A stretch of DNA of 64,000 bases, taken from contig BSBM01000825.1 in the NCBI GenBank assembly GCA_027924585.1, forward strand, positions 1,096,001 through 1,160,000, given 5' to 3'. The notes beneath the pieces were generated by a model. It was given only the letters and a program-made list of their open reading frames with translations. It was not told the DNA's origin and did no database searches. The stretch's first letter is position 1. Every line of letters begins with the position of its first letter. Source of the stretch: Larix kaempferi (lineage: Eukaryota; Streptophyta; Pinopsida; Pinales; Pinaceae). Both the position numbers and the translations under genes were made by a program. Shown one piece after another: positions 35,151-46,981 of the stretch.

Positions 35151-37194
35151 AATTAAGGTTGTCCTTTTGTGTAGATTTCCTATTGTTCAAAAAAATAATT
35201 AAATAAATAAGCATGACTTGCCTTATCTAAACATATGGGACAAGTTAAATTGTATCGAATTTACCCCACCGCTTGATCTTTAAATGCAGATAGGATAATA
35301 TAATAAATGCAAACTTGAATTTACACATGGAGGACATTCATGTCTTTATTACTCAACTAAATCTTGATTCGAAATGTTGTTTGATTTATAATTAAAGTTT
35401 AAATAACAATATAATATGGAATATAATAATATGACTCACTTTCAATTGTTTTTAATAATTTTGGTTCCTTTTTATTATTCACATAAAACAATCGTGATAA
35501 ATTCATCCATTTATGCAAAACATTAAGCTATGTTTATTTGACAACGATTATAATAACAAATAAGATTATGCATGTTAATAACAACATTAATAATACTAAT
35601 AACAATAATAATATTAATATTAAAATATTTAATGATAATTATTTTATAACACTATGACCTTAAAGGTTATAAACATAACATTGAATTACTTCTAACCAAC
35701 ATAATTTGACTATTCAAAGAGAAGTACAATTATGCTAGAACAAACGACGCTAATTGTGTAAGCTAAACAGGGACTATGTTAAATACAACACTATCCCCAA
35801 CGCATCATAAATGATGTTAAGCACAACACTATTTCCAACAATTAGTTACTAATGCATGTAATTAACAACTAACAGACTGATCCATTTGTGCATTTTTACA
35901 TTATTAACAACCATCATTTGGACTTCACTAATTCACGACTGAGTATTATCTATAATTCAATTACAACCAATAGTTATCACATTAATACTAGTGTACATGT
36001 ACAAGGTGTGCATCCGTGGCCAGCGTATGCATAGATTGTACTCGTACTATAAGAAAACATCATTTCCCCTATGCATATATATTAGCTTCAACAAAACAAT
36101 GATTTTTATTGACATAACAATCATACAAACAATCACAAATACTTAACCCATTCAACATGCATAAATCATAATCATTTCAGCATCATTAGGCATTGATAAT
36201 TATCCAATTAAGTTGTAACATTTATGTTTTCCAGATTCACCATAATTAATCAATCAATTATTTTTAAGGAAGAGGCACCTACTACCACTAAATCAAGATC
36301 AAGGGATACCCAACCCTCAATAGTACTAACTAACATATCCCCCCCACCCTAACCTACGTCCGCATCCTCCCTATCCTTCCTCTGCTAGTACAAAAGTGGA
36401 TGTCAGCTATACTGACCTAGCCACGTAGAACGTGAGAGCGGTAGCGTCAGCTAACTAGCGGACCTAACCTCTCCTAGCAGGCATCCGACCATCGTCATCA
36501 CAACAACTTGGGGAGCGTGTCTCAGCACGGCCCTCCCACGACCTCGGGTATCATAGAAACATAGGGTGGGCAATACATCCATCCCTCTCAACATACTGGG
36601 TCTACGCCCTTATCAACTCATACTTTGTTACTCTCGAGATTATTGGTTTGTGTCATCGTATCATCAACTTTGGTAAACAAGGCTCTCTGCAAAATAGGTA
36701 CTATACCATACTTCGTATCAGGTATCCAACTATTACATAGCCCCAGTGTCCTGCAGATTAGTACTTTGCAGCCATACATTTATAACAATATTTCCATTCT
36801 ATCATTGTCTGATCCATATTGTCAACATCATTTATTTCATCACATAAAATCATTAAATCGATCACAGCATAAATACCACATCATATATATCACATTTCAT
36901 CCAGGACGATTATTAAACATATACTGTCATTATGAAATAAAAGAATCTCGTGATAACTAAAACATAGTAACCACATAAACCAAATAACATCATGAGGATG
37001 GTAACATCATAACATCATAACCGTAGTATTAGCATGGGCACAGTAACATACTAAACATAGTAGCAACATATCATCATGTCTAACATGCCGAGAGTATAGT
37101 TCACTCTGTCTAGCTAAGTCGAACAGATAATAAGAAAATAAAGTGAAAGGTGTCTAACTCATAAACACACCTAGTCAAAATATGGGGCGTTACA

Positions 37195-37213
37195 TACACC
37201 CACCCTTCAGGAA
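37195..37213 (-). promoter_or_regulatory. Polypurine-rich tract of LARD-like element
   Basis: The minus strand reads TTCCTGAAGGGTGGGTGTA directly before the LTR start TGTAACGCCCC. Confidence 0.7.
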
Positions 37214-38139
37214 ACTTCGTCCCGAAGTTATGGTCATAATAATGCAGGGAAAATCTTGATACCTAACCTCTTCATTCTTGCAAGTAGAAGGTGTTGGCCA
37301 TACTTGTCCTACTTAGCCTTGACTTTACCAACGATGCCGATATTATCTTATGTTTCTATATATTTAATACCCTAATATGTATTCTAATAATTAAAGAGAC
37401 ATTTAGATTCATCCTTCTGTAGAATCTCAATATTATATTTAGAATTATTAAAGGTTATAATCAGGTGCTATCCTCCTTGGCTTTGTTCTCCTTACCCCCC
37501 CCCCCTTTTTTTTTTTAAATATCCCTTTGGTTATACCATCAAGTGAGGTTTACTCGTCACACTACCAAGTTTTCATCACACGCATGTATTTAGCATGAAG
37601 TAATAATTAAGGTTATCATATGTCTTGCAGGGAAAGAATATCCACATTAACAAATCCTAATGCCATACATTATTATTACCCTAGCGGAAATAAGCAATTT
37701 GTATCTATGATAACCAAAAGTAATATAACATTAATTAACTTAGGAGAACTATCATTGTTTACAAGGTTTTTGTGACAATATCTTATCAGAATGAAAATGT
37801 TACCAAGTTTGTTTATTGTTCTCTTCTTTTATATGTGATATAATTGGAAGGGGAACCATTACTTCCAATAAATTTATAGCTAAGTTTTTTTTTTCTCGAA
37901 ATCTAAGTTTCCTATACATACGCTTATTAATCTACATGGATCTTATTGATACTTACACACATTATGCACTATGACTTCTTTATATGCTACTAATGTGAAT
38001 TTAACCTATTTATGTGGCATCAAGCTTTGTTCCTATTTTGCGAGATGTTGATGTCAACGGAGACATATTTTCCTTTCTTCATAATGTTATAATTCTTATT
38101 TGTTAACTCTCTGTAAAGAAATATCATTATTATTATTTT

Positions 38140-38215
<76 letters not shown>

Positions 38216-39719
38216 CATTTCTTTGAGGCGACGATCGATTTCCTCCATCCTATAATAGGGGTTTAAACATCGTAACTTTATTCATTGTGATGCACATCCG
38301 TTACTATTTTGCCTCCATCATTATTCCATTTATCATCATTACTTCTCTTAACCTCGTATATGCTTATTGAGGCTAACTTATTAGTTCCCCACCAATCTCC
38401 ATACTTTTATTTTGTATCGCCTGTTCGCTTTGTAATTATTAAATCCTAGTTGTTTCCCAATAATATTTTCCTTCAAAACATGCCAATTTTGCATAAGCAA
38501 GACTAGCGACATATAGCCTCTACCCCTTTCGCACACCTACTTAGTTCCCACAAACTCTTTCCACTTACTATACTGTCACATGGCTATTTGCACACACTGT
38601 GGCAAAATACATCATACCCAAATCCCAATTCTCGGTAGTGTCTCGTTGGGCAATATTAATTCATCATTGACCCTCATTTCTCTATCACTCAGGTATCATC
38701 CTATAACAACCTATGATATTTCAGGCCAACATGAAGTCTCTAGGACATACCAACTTCCTCATCAAGTTGTATTTAAGGTAGCAAGGAAATAACAACTTCG
38801 CTAATTTAATGTAATTTATAAACAATAGTATGGTATCACTTTATACTTATCAATATCATATTAACATTATAATGTTAATATTATATAATCAAAATAATAT
38901 CAAATAATTTAATAATTACTTCACATCATTACTATATTATATTGTAAGGTTTCTACGGGCAATTTTCCATATTTCAAAAGACTAATATTTCTCTATATTC
39001 ATTGAATTAATCCTTGAAATTTCCATTTCTAATATGGTGATGTGTTACAAATTTCTTCCTTTACATCTATTTATATACATGTATAATTAAAATCTAGATA
39101 TGCATACCCTTATACTTGCGTGTAAGGAATAACTTCATCATGAAACAACAGATGGTTAGGATTGGCGTGTTAAATTCTAAGGTCGTTTTCATTGACAATT
39201 TTATCATGTGGTGAGATTAGCGTCTTAGCATTCAGCTCGCCATGCTCGTTTCAGCGGTTCCTTGTTTTCGGATTATGTGTTTGTTTCGTCTCTTCGACTA
39301 TACGTTGAAGTCTCGGCAATGGATTTTCTAATTTTTAAATAAATAAATTAATGTTTGGCTTTTCTAAGTAAATAAATAAATTAATGTTTGATTAGTCTAT
39401 ACATTAAACCCATACATTAATCTTAATGGTTAAGCATAATAAAATAATTTATTTAACTTAATTCAACCACTAATACTCCACTATTACTATTTCATGTTCT
39501 AGTTCGATTTAAACCTAAATTTTTAAATTTAAATACACATAATTCATCATTAATTAAAATCTGATATATAATTAATTTATGCATTAATCAACATCAATTA
39601 ATCAAAATATTCGTTGATGCTAAGACTTAATGGAAACTATAACTTTGAATTTTTTTTTTTTAAACATTTTATAGTAATAATTTTAAACATTTATTTTATT
39701 TTATTTATTTAACAGAATA
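37214..39719. other. LARD-like interior, non-coding 3' part
   Basis: No coding region is supported. A homopolymer junction (about 11 C then 11 T, 37495-37516) and a long (TA)n run lie here. The ORF at 38580-38792 has no recognised domain. A/T-rich like the flanks. Confidence 0.6.
38145..38213. repeat. (TA)n microsatellite, ~69 bp
   Basis: About 34 uninterrupted TA dinucleotides. It is self-complementary and likely unstable or hard to sequence. Confidence 0.95.
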
Positions 39720-40440
39720 TTAACCTAACCCTACCGTAATCCCTAGCTAGCAGCTCCCTCTCTCCAAAGGACACGCAGCCCTTATCTCCCACGCATCCCT
39801 GACTTGCTCCCGGATCCCCATCCTTTCGCCTCCAGGGCAGCCAATGGTTCAAGGGCGCCCACATGACTATCTCCTGCATGCCTGCCACGCGCCGGTGTGC
39901 ATGCTACCAGGCGGACTCAGGTGGGGAGCCCCAGCTGAAGGCGATCTTCTTTAAATCCAGTCTCCACCTACCTCGCGCGCACGTGAACTCTCATTTCTTC
40001 TCCTTTCTGGCTCGGCAACTCTGTGCCTCCTCTTTTTTTATCCCTGGTGCGAAGGTATTCAGGTCTTCACGATGGTTGCGACATTCCTGTGGGAATAAGA
40101 CTTGATCCATGGGCTCTAACTGGGAGTTTTTTTTTGGGTATACGCTGCAGCATAGAAGGTACAGAGGAATCAACATACCTCGAGAATTGGAGCTTGAGTC
40201 ATTTCTGGTAGCCACCGCCCAAGTAGTTGCAGAGGAGCTACTCCACCTCATTCATCTAACTTCCTCCACTGTGGCCTGCATTGCTTGCCCAAATCTCTAT
40301 GTTCAGCCGAAGGCGAGGTTTGCTCCCTTATTGCAAAATTATTCCCGTGATTATTTTACTTATTTATTTTCGTTTTCTTTTTGGGGAATTTCTGTCGAAA
40401 GTGCTTCAAGAAACTTACGTCCATGCCTATGGTAGCCCAT
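39720..40440. other. GC-richer block inside the element, possible captured host sequence
   Basis: Composition changes abruptly from A/T to GC-rich text with many CG and CC (AACCCTACCG at the left edge, CGCGCGCACG near 39975). ORFs exist on both strands (39863-40105, 40109-40435 plus; 39991-40251 minus), none with a domain I recognise. The plus ORF at 40109 includes a helical-looking stretch (LVATAQVVAEELLHLIHL). The pattern resembles a 5' UTR and first exon of a host gene carried by the element, but function and strand are open. Confidence 0.35.
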
Positions 40441-40616
40441 ATTTTATCATATACTATTTTATCCTCTTCCAAACCATGTAGTATAAACATAACAATCAAT
40501 TTCTGTAGATATCTAAGTCTGATAACAATTTAAGTCTGTAGTTTAAATAGTTTCCTCTGATAATAATAATTTAAGTCTATAGGACGTCTAAACCTAATGT
40601 CAAGCAAAGCTCGCCA

Positions 40617-40853
40617 ATGGAGCCCGTGGTTTGGTGGTGGGGATGGTGGCATGTTACTAAAGAGCATTTGATTAAAATAGGGAAAGACAATGTGGATGAG
40701 GATTCTATTATCAAGTCAACCTACCGACATGAAATATACAGCGTCTACAGTTCTCTGGTTCGGGTTTTTCAATCAATCATTAGAAGTTTTTTTGAAATCT
40801 ATATAAAGCAGCCAAATGGGGTGTCCACCCCTAAAACTGGTAGGCCTCAATAA
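40617..40853 (+). other. Unrecognised 78-codon ORF in the element interior
   Basis: ATG at 40617 opens 78 codons to TAA. The product starts MEPVVWWWGWWHVTKEHLIK and then has a mixed, globular-looking composition. I do not recognise it. It may be another decayed gene fragment or chance. Confidence 0.2.
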
Positions 40854-41127
40854 AATCTAAATCCCATCCTTATTGCCATGCCTCACACACCCGACAAACA
40901 AAGGTTCACTTTGTAAAAACATGCATTTGAGAAATCGAATTTATCTTTAGTGAAATGTCTGATTGAATGCATGTTTGGTCTCGTCTGCAATACCTGATTG
41001 AATGCATGTTTGGCAATACCTGGAATAACCTCATTCACACACGGGCATTGTCTATCGAGAGACCCTCATTCCCAGTTTAGCATTCCTAGCAGTCGGTTTC
41101 CGGACTCTTTTCTGCAGAAAACTTCAT

Positions 41128-41383
41128 TTAGGAGTAATATTTGGGTACACTGATCAGTTCATTTGGTCTTACGTTGTCTACTGTATGACTGTTCTGAAAC
41201 TTTATGGGCAATAATGCGACCATGACTAAGCACAGTGCACCAAACGTTAACCCCAGAGGTGGCTGCCACGTTTTTGGCAGCCCTACTAGCCATTTGCGCC
41301 TGGCTTGCTTGGCTGCGACTTCGAAGTTTATGGGTTGGTACTGGAGCCACGGCAATAGAAATGATGGGATTTAGAAGACTCAT
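41128..41383 (-). other. Transit-peptide-like ORF fragment in the element interior
   Basis: The minus ORF from 41383 starts MSLLNPIISIAVAPVPTHKL, and its first 40 residues contain no Asp or Glu and are rich in Ala, Ser and Arg, as in plastid transit peptides. A second minus frame over the same DNA (41128-41355) has a hydrophobic run (LTFGALCLVMVALLPI). Coding in one frame passing into the other by a shift is possible. I cannot name the gene. If real, it would be a second captured host fragment. Confidence 0.25.
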
Positions 41384-41440
41384 AGAAATCCTTCTAAAGG
41401 TTTAAGAAGAAGAATTCGGTTCTCGTAGGGGAGAAGAGCA

Positions 41441-41562
41441 TGAAGCTGTAATAATAATAAATAAATAAAAACTTGTGCAAAGAATAGAATAAAATGTCAG
41501 CTGAAGCTGTAATAATAATAAATAAATAAAAACTTGTGCAAAGAATAGAATAAAATGTCAGC
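41441..41562. repeat. 61-bp perfect tandem duplication
   Basis: A unit starting TGAAGCTGTAATAATAATAA and ending AAAATGTCAGC is present at 41441-41501 and again at 41502-41562 without a difference. Confidence 0.9.
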
Positions 41563-41816
41563 TGCCTCGGCCTCTTTTTGGTTTAATTTTTTTGGGGTTA
41601 CCGAAGGCGGCTGCTGCATCTCCAATTATTACGCACTGAATAAAACCTTAAATAAGCTTATTAAGTAAGCTGGACTATTTCTGATGGTGGAATTGACAAA
41701 ATTTTCTCCTACGTTACGACCCTGAACTATTATTACTTTTGAGGAGTTTCCGAGAACTAAGCTAGGTTTAACTCGAATTGGTGCGTAATGAGGTGAGCAT
41801 CGGGTGTTTCAGTATT

Positions 41817-42185
41817 ATGGCAGCCAACTGTGGCGCTGGTGTTCACCAAGGATCTCCGTTTAATGGGCATACTAGTAACGGCCCAAATACAGCAGCAGCG
41901 GGGAGTTCAGGGACTTCGCAAGGACTTAAGCATGATCCAGGCCTTGCTGTAGAATGGTCAGCTGAAGAACAGTCTCTACTGGAATATGGGCTTTCAAAAT
42001 ATGCAAATGAATCTTGCATTTTAAGATAAATAAAAATAGCTGCACTATTGCCCAAAAAATGTACGGGATGTGGCATTAAGATGCAGATGGATGTCAGGAA
42101 AGGAGAATGGGAAACGACGAAGGGAGAGGAGCTAAACACAGCAAAGAAAATCAAGGATAAAAAGGAGAAACCCAATCAATATAGA
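41817..42185 (+). pseudogene. Captured DUF3755-family host gene fragment
   Basis: ATG at 41817 begins MAANCGAGVHQGSPFNGHTS, followed by GLKHDPGLAVEWSAEEQSLL, the conserved SANT-like start of plant DUF3755 proteins. After SCILR an in-frame TAA stands where Tyr is usual, then IKIAALLPKK continues. A one-base deletion near 42057 shifts the reading to VRDVALRCRWMS and KENGKRR, the family's signature block. A second shift leads to EELNTAKKIKDKKEK. The fragment reads through the domain with no visible intron. It lies antisense to the retroelement, about 2.1 kb inside its right end. The role of DUF3755 proteins is poorly known. The stop and shifts mean no full protein. Origin by retro-copying or by capture is inference. 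Confidence 0.75.
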
Positions 42186-42189
42186 TAGA

Positions 42190-43970
42190 GCCTGAGGATA
42201 TAGCTGAGCTGCTGGTGTATATATAAGACAAATTCTAGATGCCAATATGTGTGCAAACTAGAAATTGTATTGAACTTGTGCCAGTAGTTGAAAGACTAAA
42301 ATATATTGACTCTCTGTGCGGCCATAAATTTAATTACTCTAAGATGTATGCTTCTCTCTGTAGCACCAATTATTGTGATAAATTGTGTTAAAATATTACG
42401 TCTATAAGCATATATGCACGTTGATAGGAATATATATATTTCGACATTGACTGGAGGTGCTATAATTTTTTTTTACTTATTCGATCATTCAGTATTTCAG
42501 AATTTTATCTTTCGGTTAAATGGAAAAATTTAAAGAAGATGCAACCCTTATGAAGGATGCGTTAAACCCTTTTAGTCTTGCTTATTAATTAGTAATTGGT
42601 AATGGATTAGATGAAATCAGTGTTCCATTAATTATCCTTGAATTCCTCTTGAATTCCTCTGAGGATTGAGAGTGAAGTATTCCCTCTCGCCCCCCCCCGG
42701 TTTGTCATAGATCGTTGCTATGAAATTACTGTTGAGTGTATAGCTATTTACATAGAGTATGTTTGTGCTATAAAAGCATGCTGGCCATGATTAACTTAAA
42801 CCCTAGTCTCTCATTTAACTAAAAACACATCCACAATTACAAAGTTACAGTGGAACAAGAAGACATAAGTAGGACACAACATTTTATCGCTCGGTTGGGA
42901 ATGAGAAGTTGTAATTCTTCTTCTCTTAAATTACACATTTTTTTTTTTACATGCTCATAATAGCTTATAAGGTTGCGGAGGAATAGCCCTCGCATTCATT
43001 GGTTGATGCATCAAAATAAATAGAGAGGGTGAATATTTCTCCTCATCTACTCAAGGTAGTGAAAATACAGACTTTTGAAAGTTTACAGTAATTTCACAGA
43101 GAATATCACTTCAAACTAAATCTGATTGTATTATATTTTTTTTTTTGAAAGTCTGAATTAATGGACAGAAATCTACCTTAACACAACAACATGAGGAAAC
43201 AGTGCAAATTGAATTTGATGAGTTTTGTGACGAAGCCAGCTAGTAAGTGCTAATTGTAGTGCCATGCCTACGAATCCTTACATTTTATGTTTTTATTTAT
43301 GGCTGAGCCCATTTGGTTCTGGAATAAACCAATGAATAGAAGCCGTAATTACTATTTGTTTTCCTATTTTTAGGAGAAATTAATGACCTATCCCACCCTA
43401 CTGTAAATTTTCTTGCAAAATGAGTCAATAAAATAGATTTACCATTTGATCATTGTTTTCTTCATACTGTACTTGTAACAACTATAACCTACACTACATA
43501 ACTTTAACTTTTACAAGATTGGCTATTCCTATGTTCAAGTTAGAATGCCAACATAGGAATTCTCGGGTTATCCTCTATAACATCAGCTTGTGGAAATTAC
43601 TCCTTTTTTTTTCCCCTTTTTTTTTTCATTAAAATTGGGGTTGGATTCACCTTGTTATATTATGTAAATATTTTTATCCCAAGAACATTGCTAGAGGTTA
43701 ACTTTCATTCCTAATGAGTAATAGATTTTGATGACAAAATGTTTTTAATTCCTTAAATATATTTGCAATATGTATCTATTTTGAAATATAAACACACATA
43801 TATTTACATATATGCAGTTTTCTAACATATCCAACTTTCTAATGGTGTTTGTGTTCGTGCAGGTATTTCTATCAAGGTTCATGTTCTAAGTTATCGTAGG
43901 CTTTAGCATGGTGAAAAGTCAAGGTAGTTTAGGCATGTGCAGGCCCTAAAGGTCTAAGTGTTCGAGCCTT
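42190..43970. other. Element interior next to the primer site, non-coding
   Basis: About 1.8 kb between the DUF3755 fragment and the primer site, where gag would be expected in an autonomous element. I see no gag motif on the minus strand and only T-runs and A/T text. Confidence 0.6.
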
Positions 43971-43986
43971 GAGCTCTGATACCAAA
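43971..43986 (-). promoter_or_regulatory. Primer binding site, initiator Met-tRNA
   Basis: The minus strand reads TTTGGTATCAGAGCTC directly after the right LTR. TGGTATCAGAGC is the exact complement of the plant initiator Met-tRNA 3' end. Confidence 0.9.
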
Positions 43987-46981
43987 TGCGGTGCCCCTCT
44001 AACCGGAAGCCCACCAAAGTTCTAGATTTTGAAATCAAGTTTTGTAACTAGCCCCTAGTAGTTGTTTTTCCTTCTTTTTATTTCAATAATAAATAAGTAT
44101 CATTATGCTTTCGTTATGCTAATTTTCTGCATAATTTTAATGATTAGAAAAATGTCTAGTAGCATACAGTGCACCTACATATAGAAATTTTAACAACATA
44201 TATAAAATTGTAATTTCTTGCATAATACTCAGTATATTGAAATATAAATCATTTTTCTAACTACCAGTAGAATACCTGGACCGATGTAGGTTGTATATTG
44301 CCCCTATCCACTTCGTAGCTCCTTTGGTCCAAGCCTTAGTAACCAAAAATAGATGATCCACCCTGCCGACCAGCTCTTATCATGCTGGCCCTAGGAAACC
44401 GATGGGTTTCCTAGCCCCCGAGCCCACAAACCAATAATCCCGACAACATCCTTCCTTAGTACCTTTCCATAGTTCAAGAGTTAACCCCACCTCATTCTTT
44501 TGAGTTTCCCACCTCCTCAAAGCTTCGAGTTATCCCCCTCCTCGGCATTCCTCCTTTTTATCAAAATACTAAGTGTACTTCTCCCAAAAACCCCCCCTCA
44601 TCTTCGTGAAACCCATGCTTTATAGATCCATTTTCCTCCTCCAAACTTCATTCTCACTCCACCTCCTTATCCCTCCAGGTTTTTTTGGGATTCTTAAACC
44701 ATTAATACCATCACACTCATCAAGGATAAAATAATATTTAAATATGATTGTCAGATTTCTTGTTTCTCTTGACCAGTGGAATAATTCAATTCTAAGGATA
44801 AAATAATATTTAAATATGCTTGTCAGATTTCTTGTTTTTCTCGAGCAGTGGAATAATTCAATTCTAAGAATAAAATAATATTTAAATATGCTTGTCAGAT
44901 TTCTTGTTTTTCTCGAGCAGTGAAATAATTCAATTCTAATTAAGGTTGTCCTTTTGTGTAGATTTCCTATTGTTCAAAAAAATAATTAAATAAATAAGCA
45001 TGACTTGCCTTATCTAAACATATGGGACAAGTTAAATTGTATCGAATTTACCCCACCGCTTGATCTTTAAATGCAGATAGGATAATATAATAAATGCAAA
45101 CTTGAATTTACACATGGAGGACATTCATGTCTTTATTACTCAACTAAATCTTGATTCGAAATGTTGTTTGATTTATAATTAAAGTTTAAATAACAATATA
45201 ATATGGAATATAATAATATGACTCACTTTCAGTTGTTTTTAATAATTTTGGTTCCTTTTTATTATTCACATAAAACAATCGTGATAAATTCATCCATTTA
45301 TGCAAAACATTAAGCTATGTTTATTTGACAACGATTATAATAACAAATAAGATTATGCATGTTAATAACAACATTAATAATACTAATAACAATAATAATA
45401 TTAATATTAAAATATTTAATGATAATTATTTTATAACACTATGACCTTAAAGGTTATAAACATAACGTTGAATTACTTCTAACCAACATAATTTGACTAT
45501 TCAAAGAGAAGTACAATTATGCTAGAACAAACGACGCTAATTGTGTAAGCTAAACAGGGACTATGTTAAATACAACACTATCCCCAACGCATCATAAATG
45601 ATGTTAAGCACAACACTATTTCCAACAATTAGTTACTAATGCATGTAATTAACAACTAACAGACTGATCCATTTGTGCATTTTTACATTATTAACAACCA
45701 TCATTTGGACTTCACTAATTCACGACTGAGTATTATCTAGAATTCAATCACAACCAATAGTTATCACATTAATACTAGTGTACATGTACAAGGTGTGCAT
45801 CCGTGGCCAGCGTATGCATAGATTGTACTCGTACTATAAGAAAACATCATTTCCCCTATGCATATATATTAGCTTCAACAAAACAATGATTTTTATTGAC
45901 ATAACAATCATACAAACAATCACAAATACTTAACCCATTCAACATGCATAAATCATAATCATTTCAGCATCATTAGGCATTGATAATTATCCAATTAAGT
46001 TGTAACATTTATGTTTTCCAGATTCACCATAATTAATCAATCAATTATTTTTAAGGAAGAGGCACCTACTACCACTAAATCAAGATCAAGGGATACCCAA
46101 CCCTCAATAGTACTAACTAACATACCCCCCCCACCCTAACCTACGTCCACATCCTCCCTATCCTTCCTCTGCTAGTACAAAAGTGGATGTCAGCTATACT
46201 GACCTAGCCACGTAGAACGTGAGAGCGGTAGCGTCAGCTAACTAGCGGACCTAACCTCTCCTAGCAGGCATCCGACCATCGTCATCACAACAACTTGGGG
46301 AGCGTGTCTCAGCACGGCCCTCCCACGACCTCGGGTATCATAGAAACATAGGGTGGGCAATACATCCATCCCTCTCAACATACTGGGTCTACGCCCTTAT
46401 CAACTCATACTTTGTTGCTCTCGAGATTATTGGTTTGTGTCATCGTATCATCAACTTTGGTAAACAAGGCTCTCTGCAAAATAGGTACTATACCATACTT
46501 CGTATCAGGTATCCAACTATTACATAGCCCCAGTGTCCTGCAGATTAGTACTTTGCAGCCATACATTTATAACAATATTTCCATTCTATCATTGTCTGAT
46601 CCATATTGTCAACATCATTTATTTCATCACATAAAATCATTAAATCGATCACAGCATAAATACCACATCATATATATCACATTTCATCCAGGACGATTAT
46701 TAAACATATACTGTCATTATGAAATAAAAGAATCTCGTGATAACTAAAACATAGTAACCACATAAACCAAATAACATCATGAGGATGGTAACATCATAAC
46801 ATCATAACCGTAGTATTAGCATGGGCACAGTAACATCCTAAACATAGTAGCAACATATCATCATGTCTAACATGCCGAGAGTATAGTTCACTCTGTCTAG
46901 CTAAGTCGAACAGATAATAAGAAAATAAAGTGAAAGGTGTCTAACTCATAAACACACCTAGTCAAAATATGGGGTGTTACA
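43987..46981 (-). mobile_element. LTR, right copy (5' LTR in element sense), 2,995 bp
   Basis: Matches 34200-37194 end to end. Differences are scattered substitutions, for example GGGGTG here for GGGGCG in the left copy beside the end. Confidence 0.9.

Larger units (their letters stand above)
34200..37194 (-). mobile_element. LTR, left copy (3' LTR in element sense), 2,995 bp
   Basis: Same length as the right copy to the base. It contains a 3 x 72-bp tandem repeat and a 10-bp-stem hairpin, listed separately. A 111-codon ORF (36625-36960) is identical in the other LTR, but its start is TTG and it has no domain, so it is not called. Confidence 0.9.
34200..46981 (-). mobile_element. 12.8-kb non-autonomous LTR retrotransposon (LARD-like), TSD CTCAA
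   Basis: Two 2,995-bp direct repeats (34200-37194, 43987-46981) start TGCGGTGCCCC and end G(C/T)GTTACA on the plus strand. CTCAA lies just outside both (34195-34199 and 46982-46986). The primer site by the right copy and the purine tract by the left copy set the orientation as minus. I count roughly 30 differences between LTRs, about 99% identity. The 6,792-bp interior shows no gag, protease, RT, RNase H or integrase on either strand; it contains host-like gene fragments. An element with complete cis-signals and no pol fits a large retrotransposon derivative moved by enzymes from elsewhere. Confidence 0.88.

Noticed and set aside
36625-36960. 111-codon ORF identical to one at 46412-46747, seeming to be a conserved duplicate gene
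   Set aside because: Both lie at the same place in the two LTRs of one recent insertion, so identity reflects LTR copying. The start is TTG and there is no domain.
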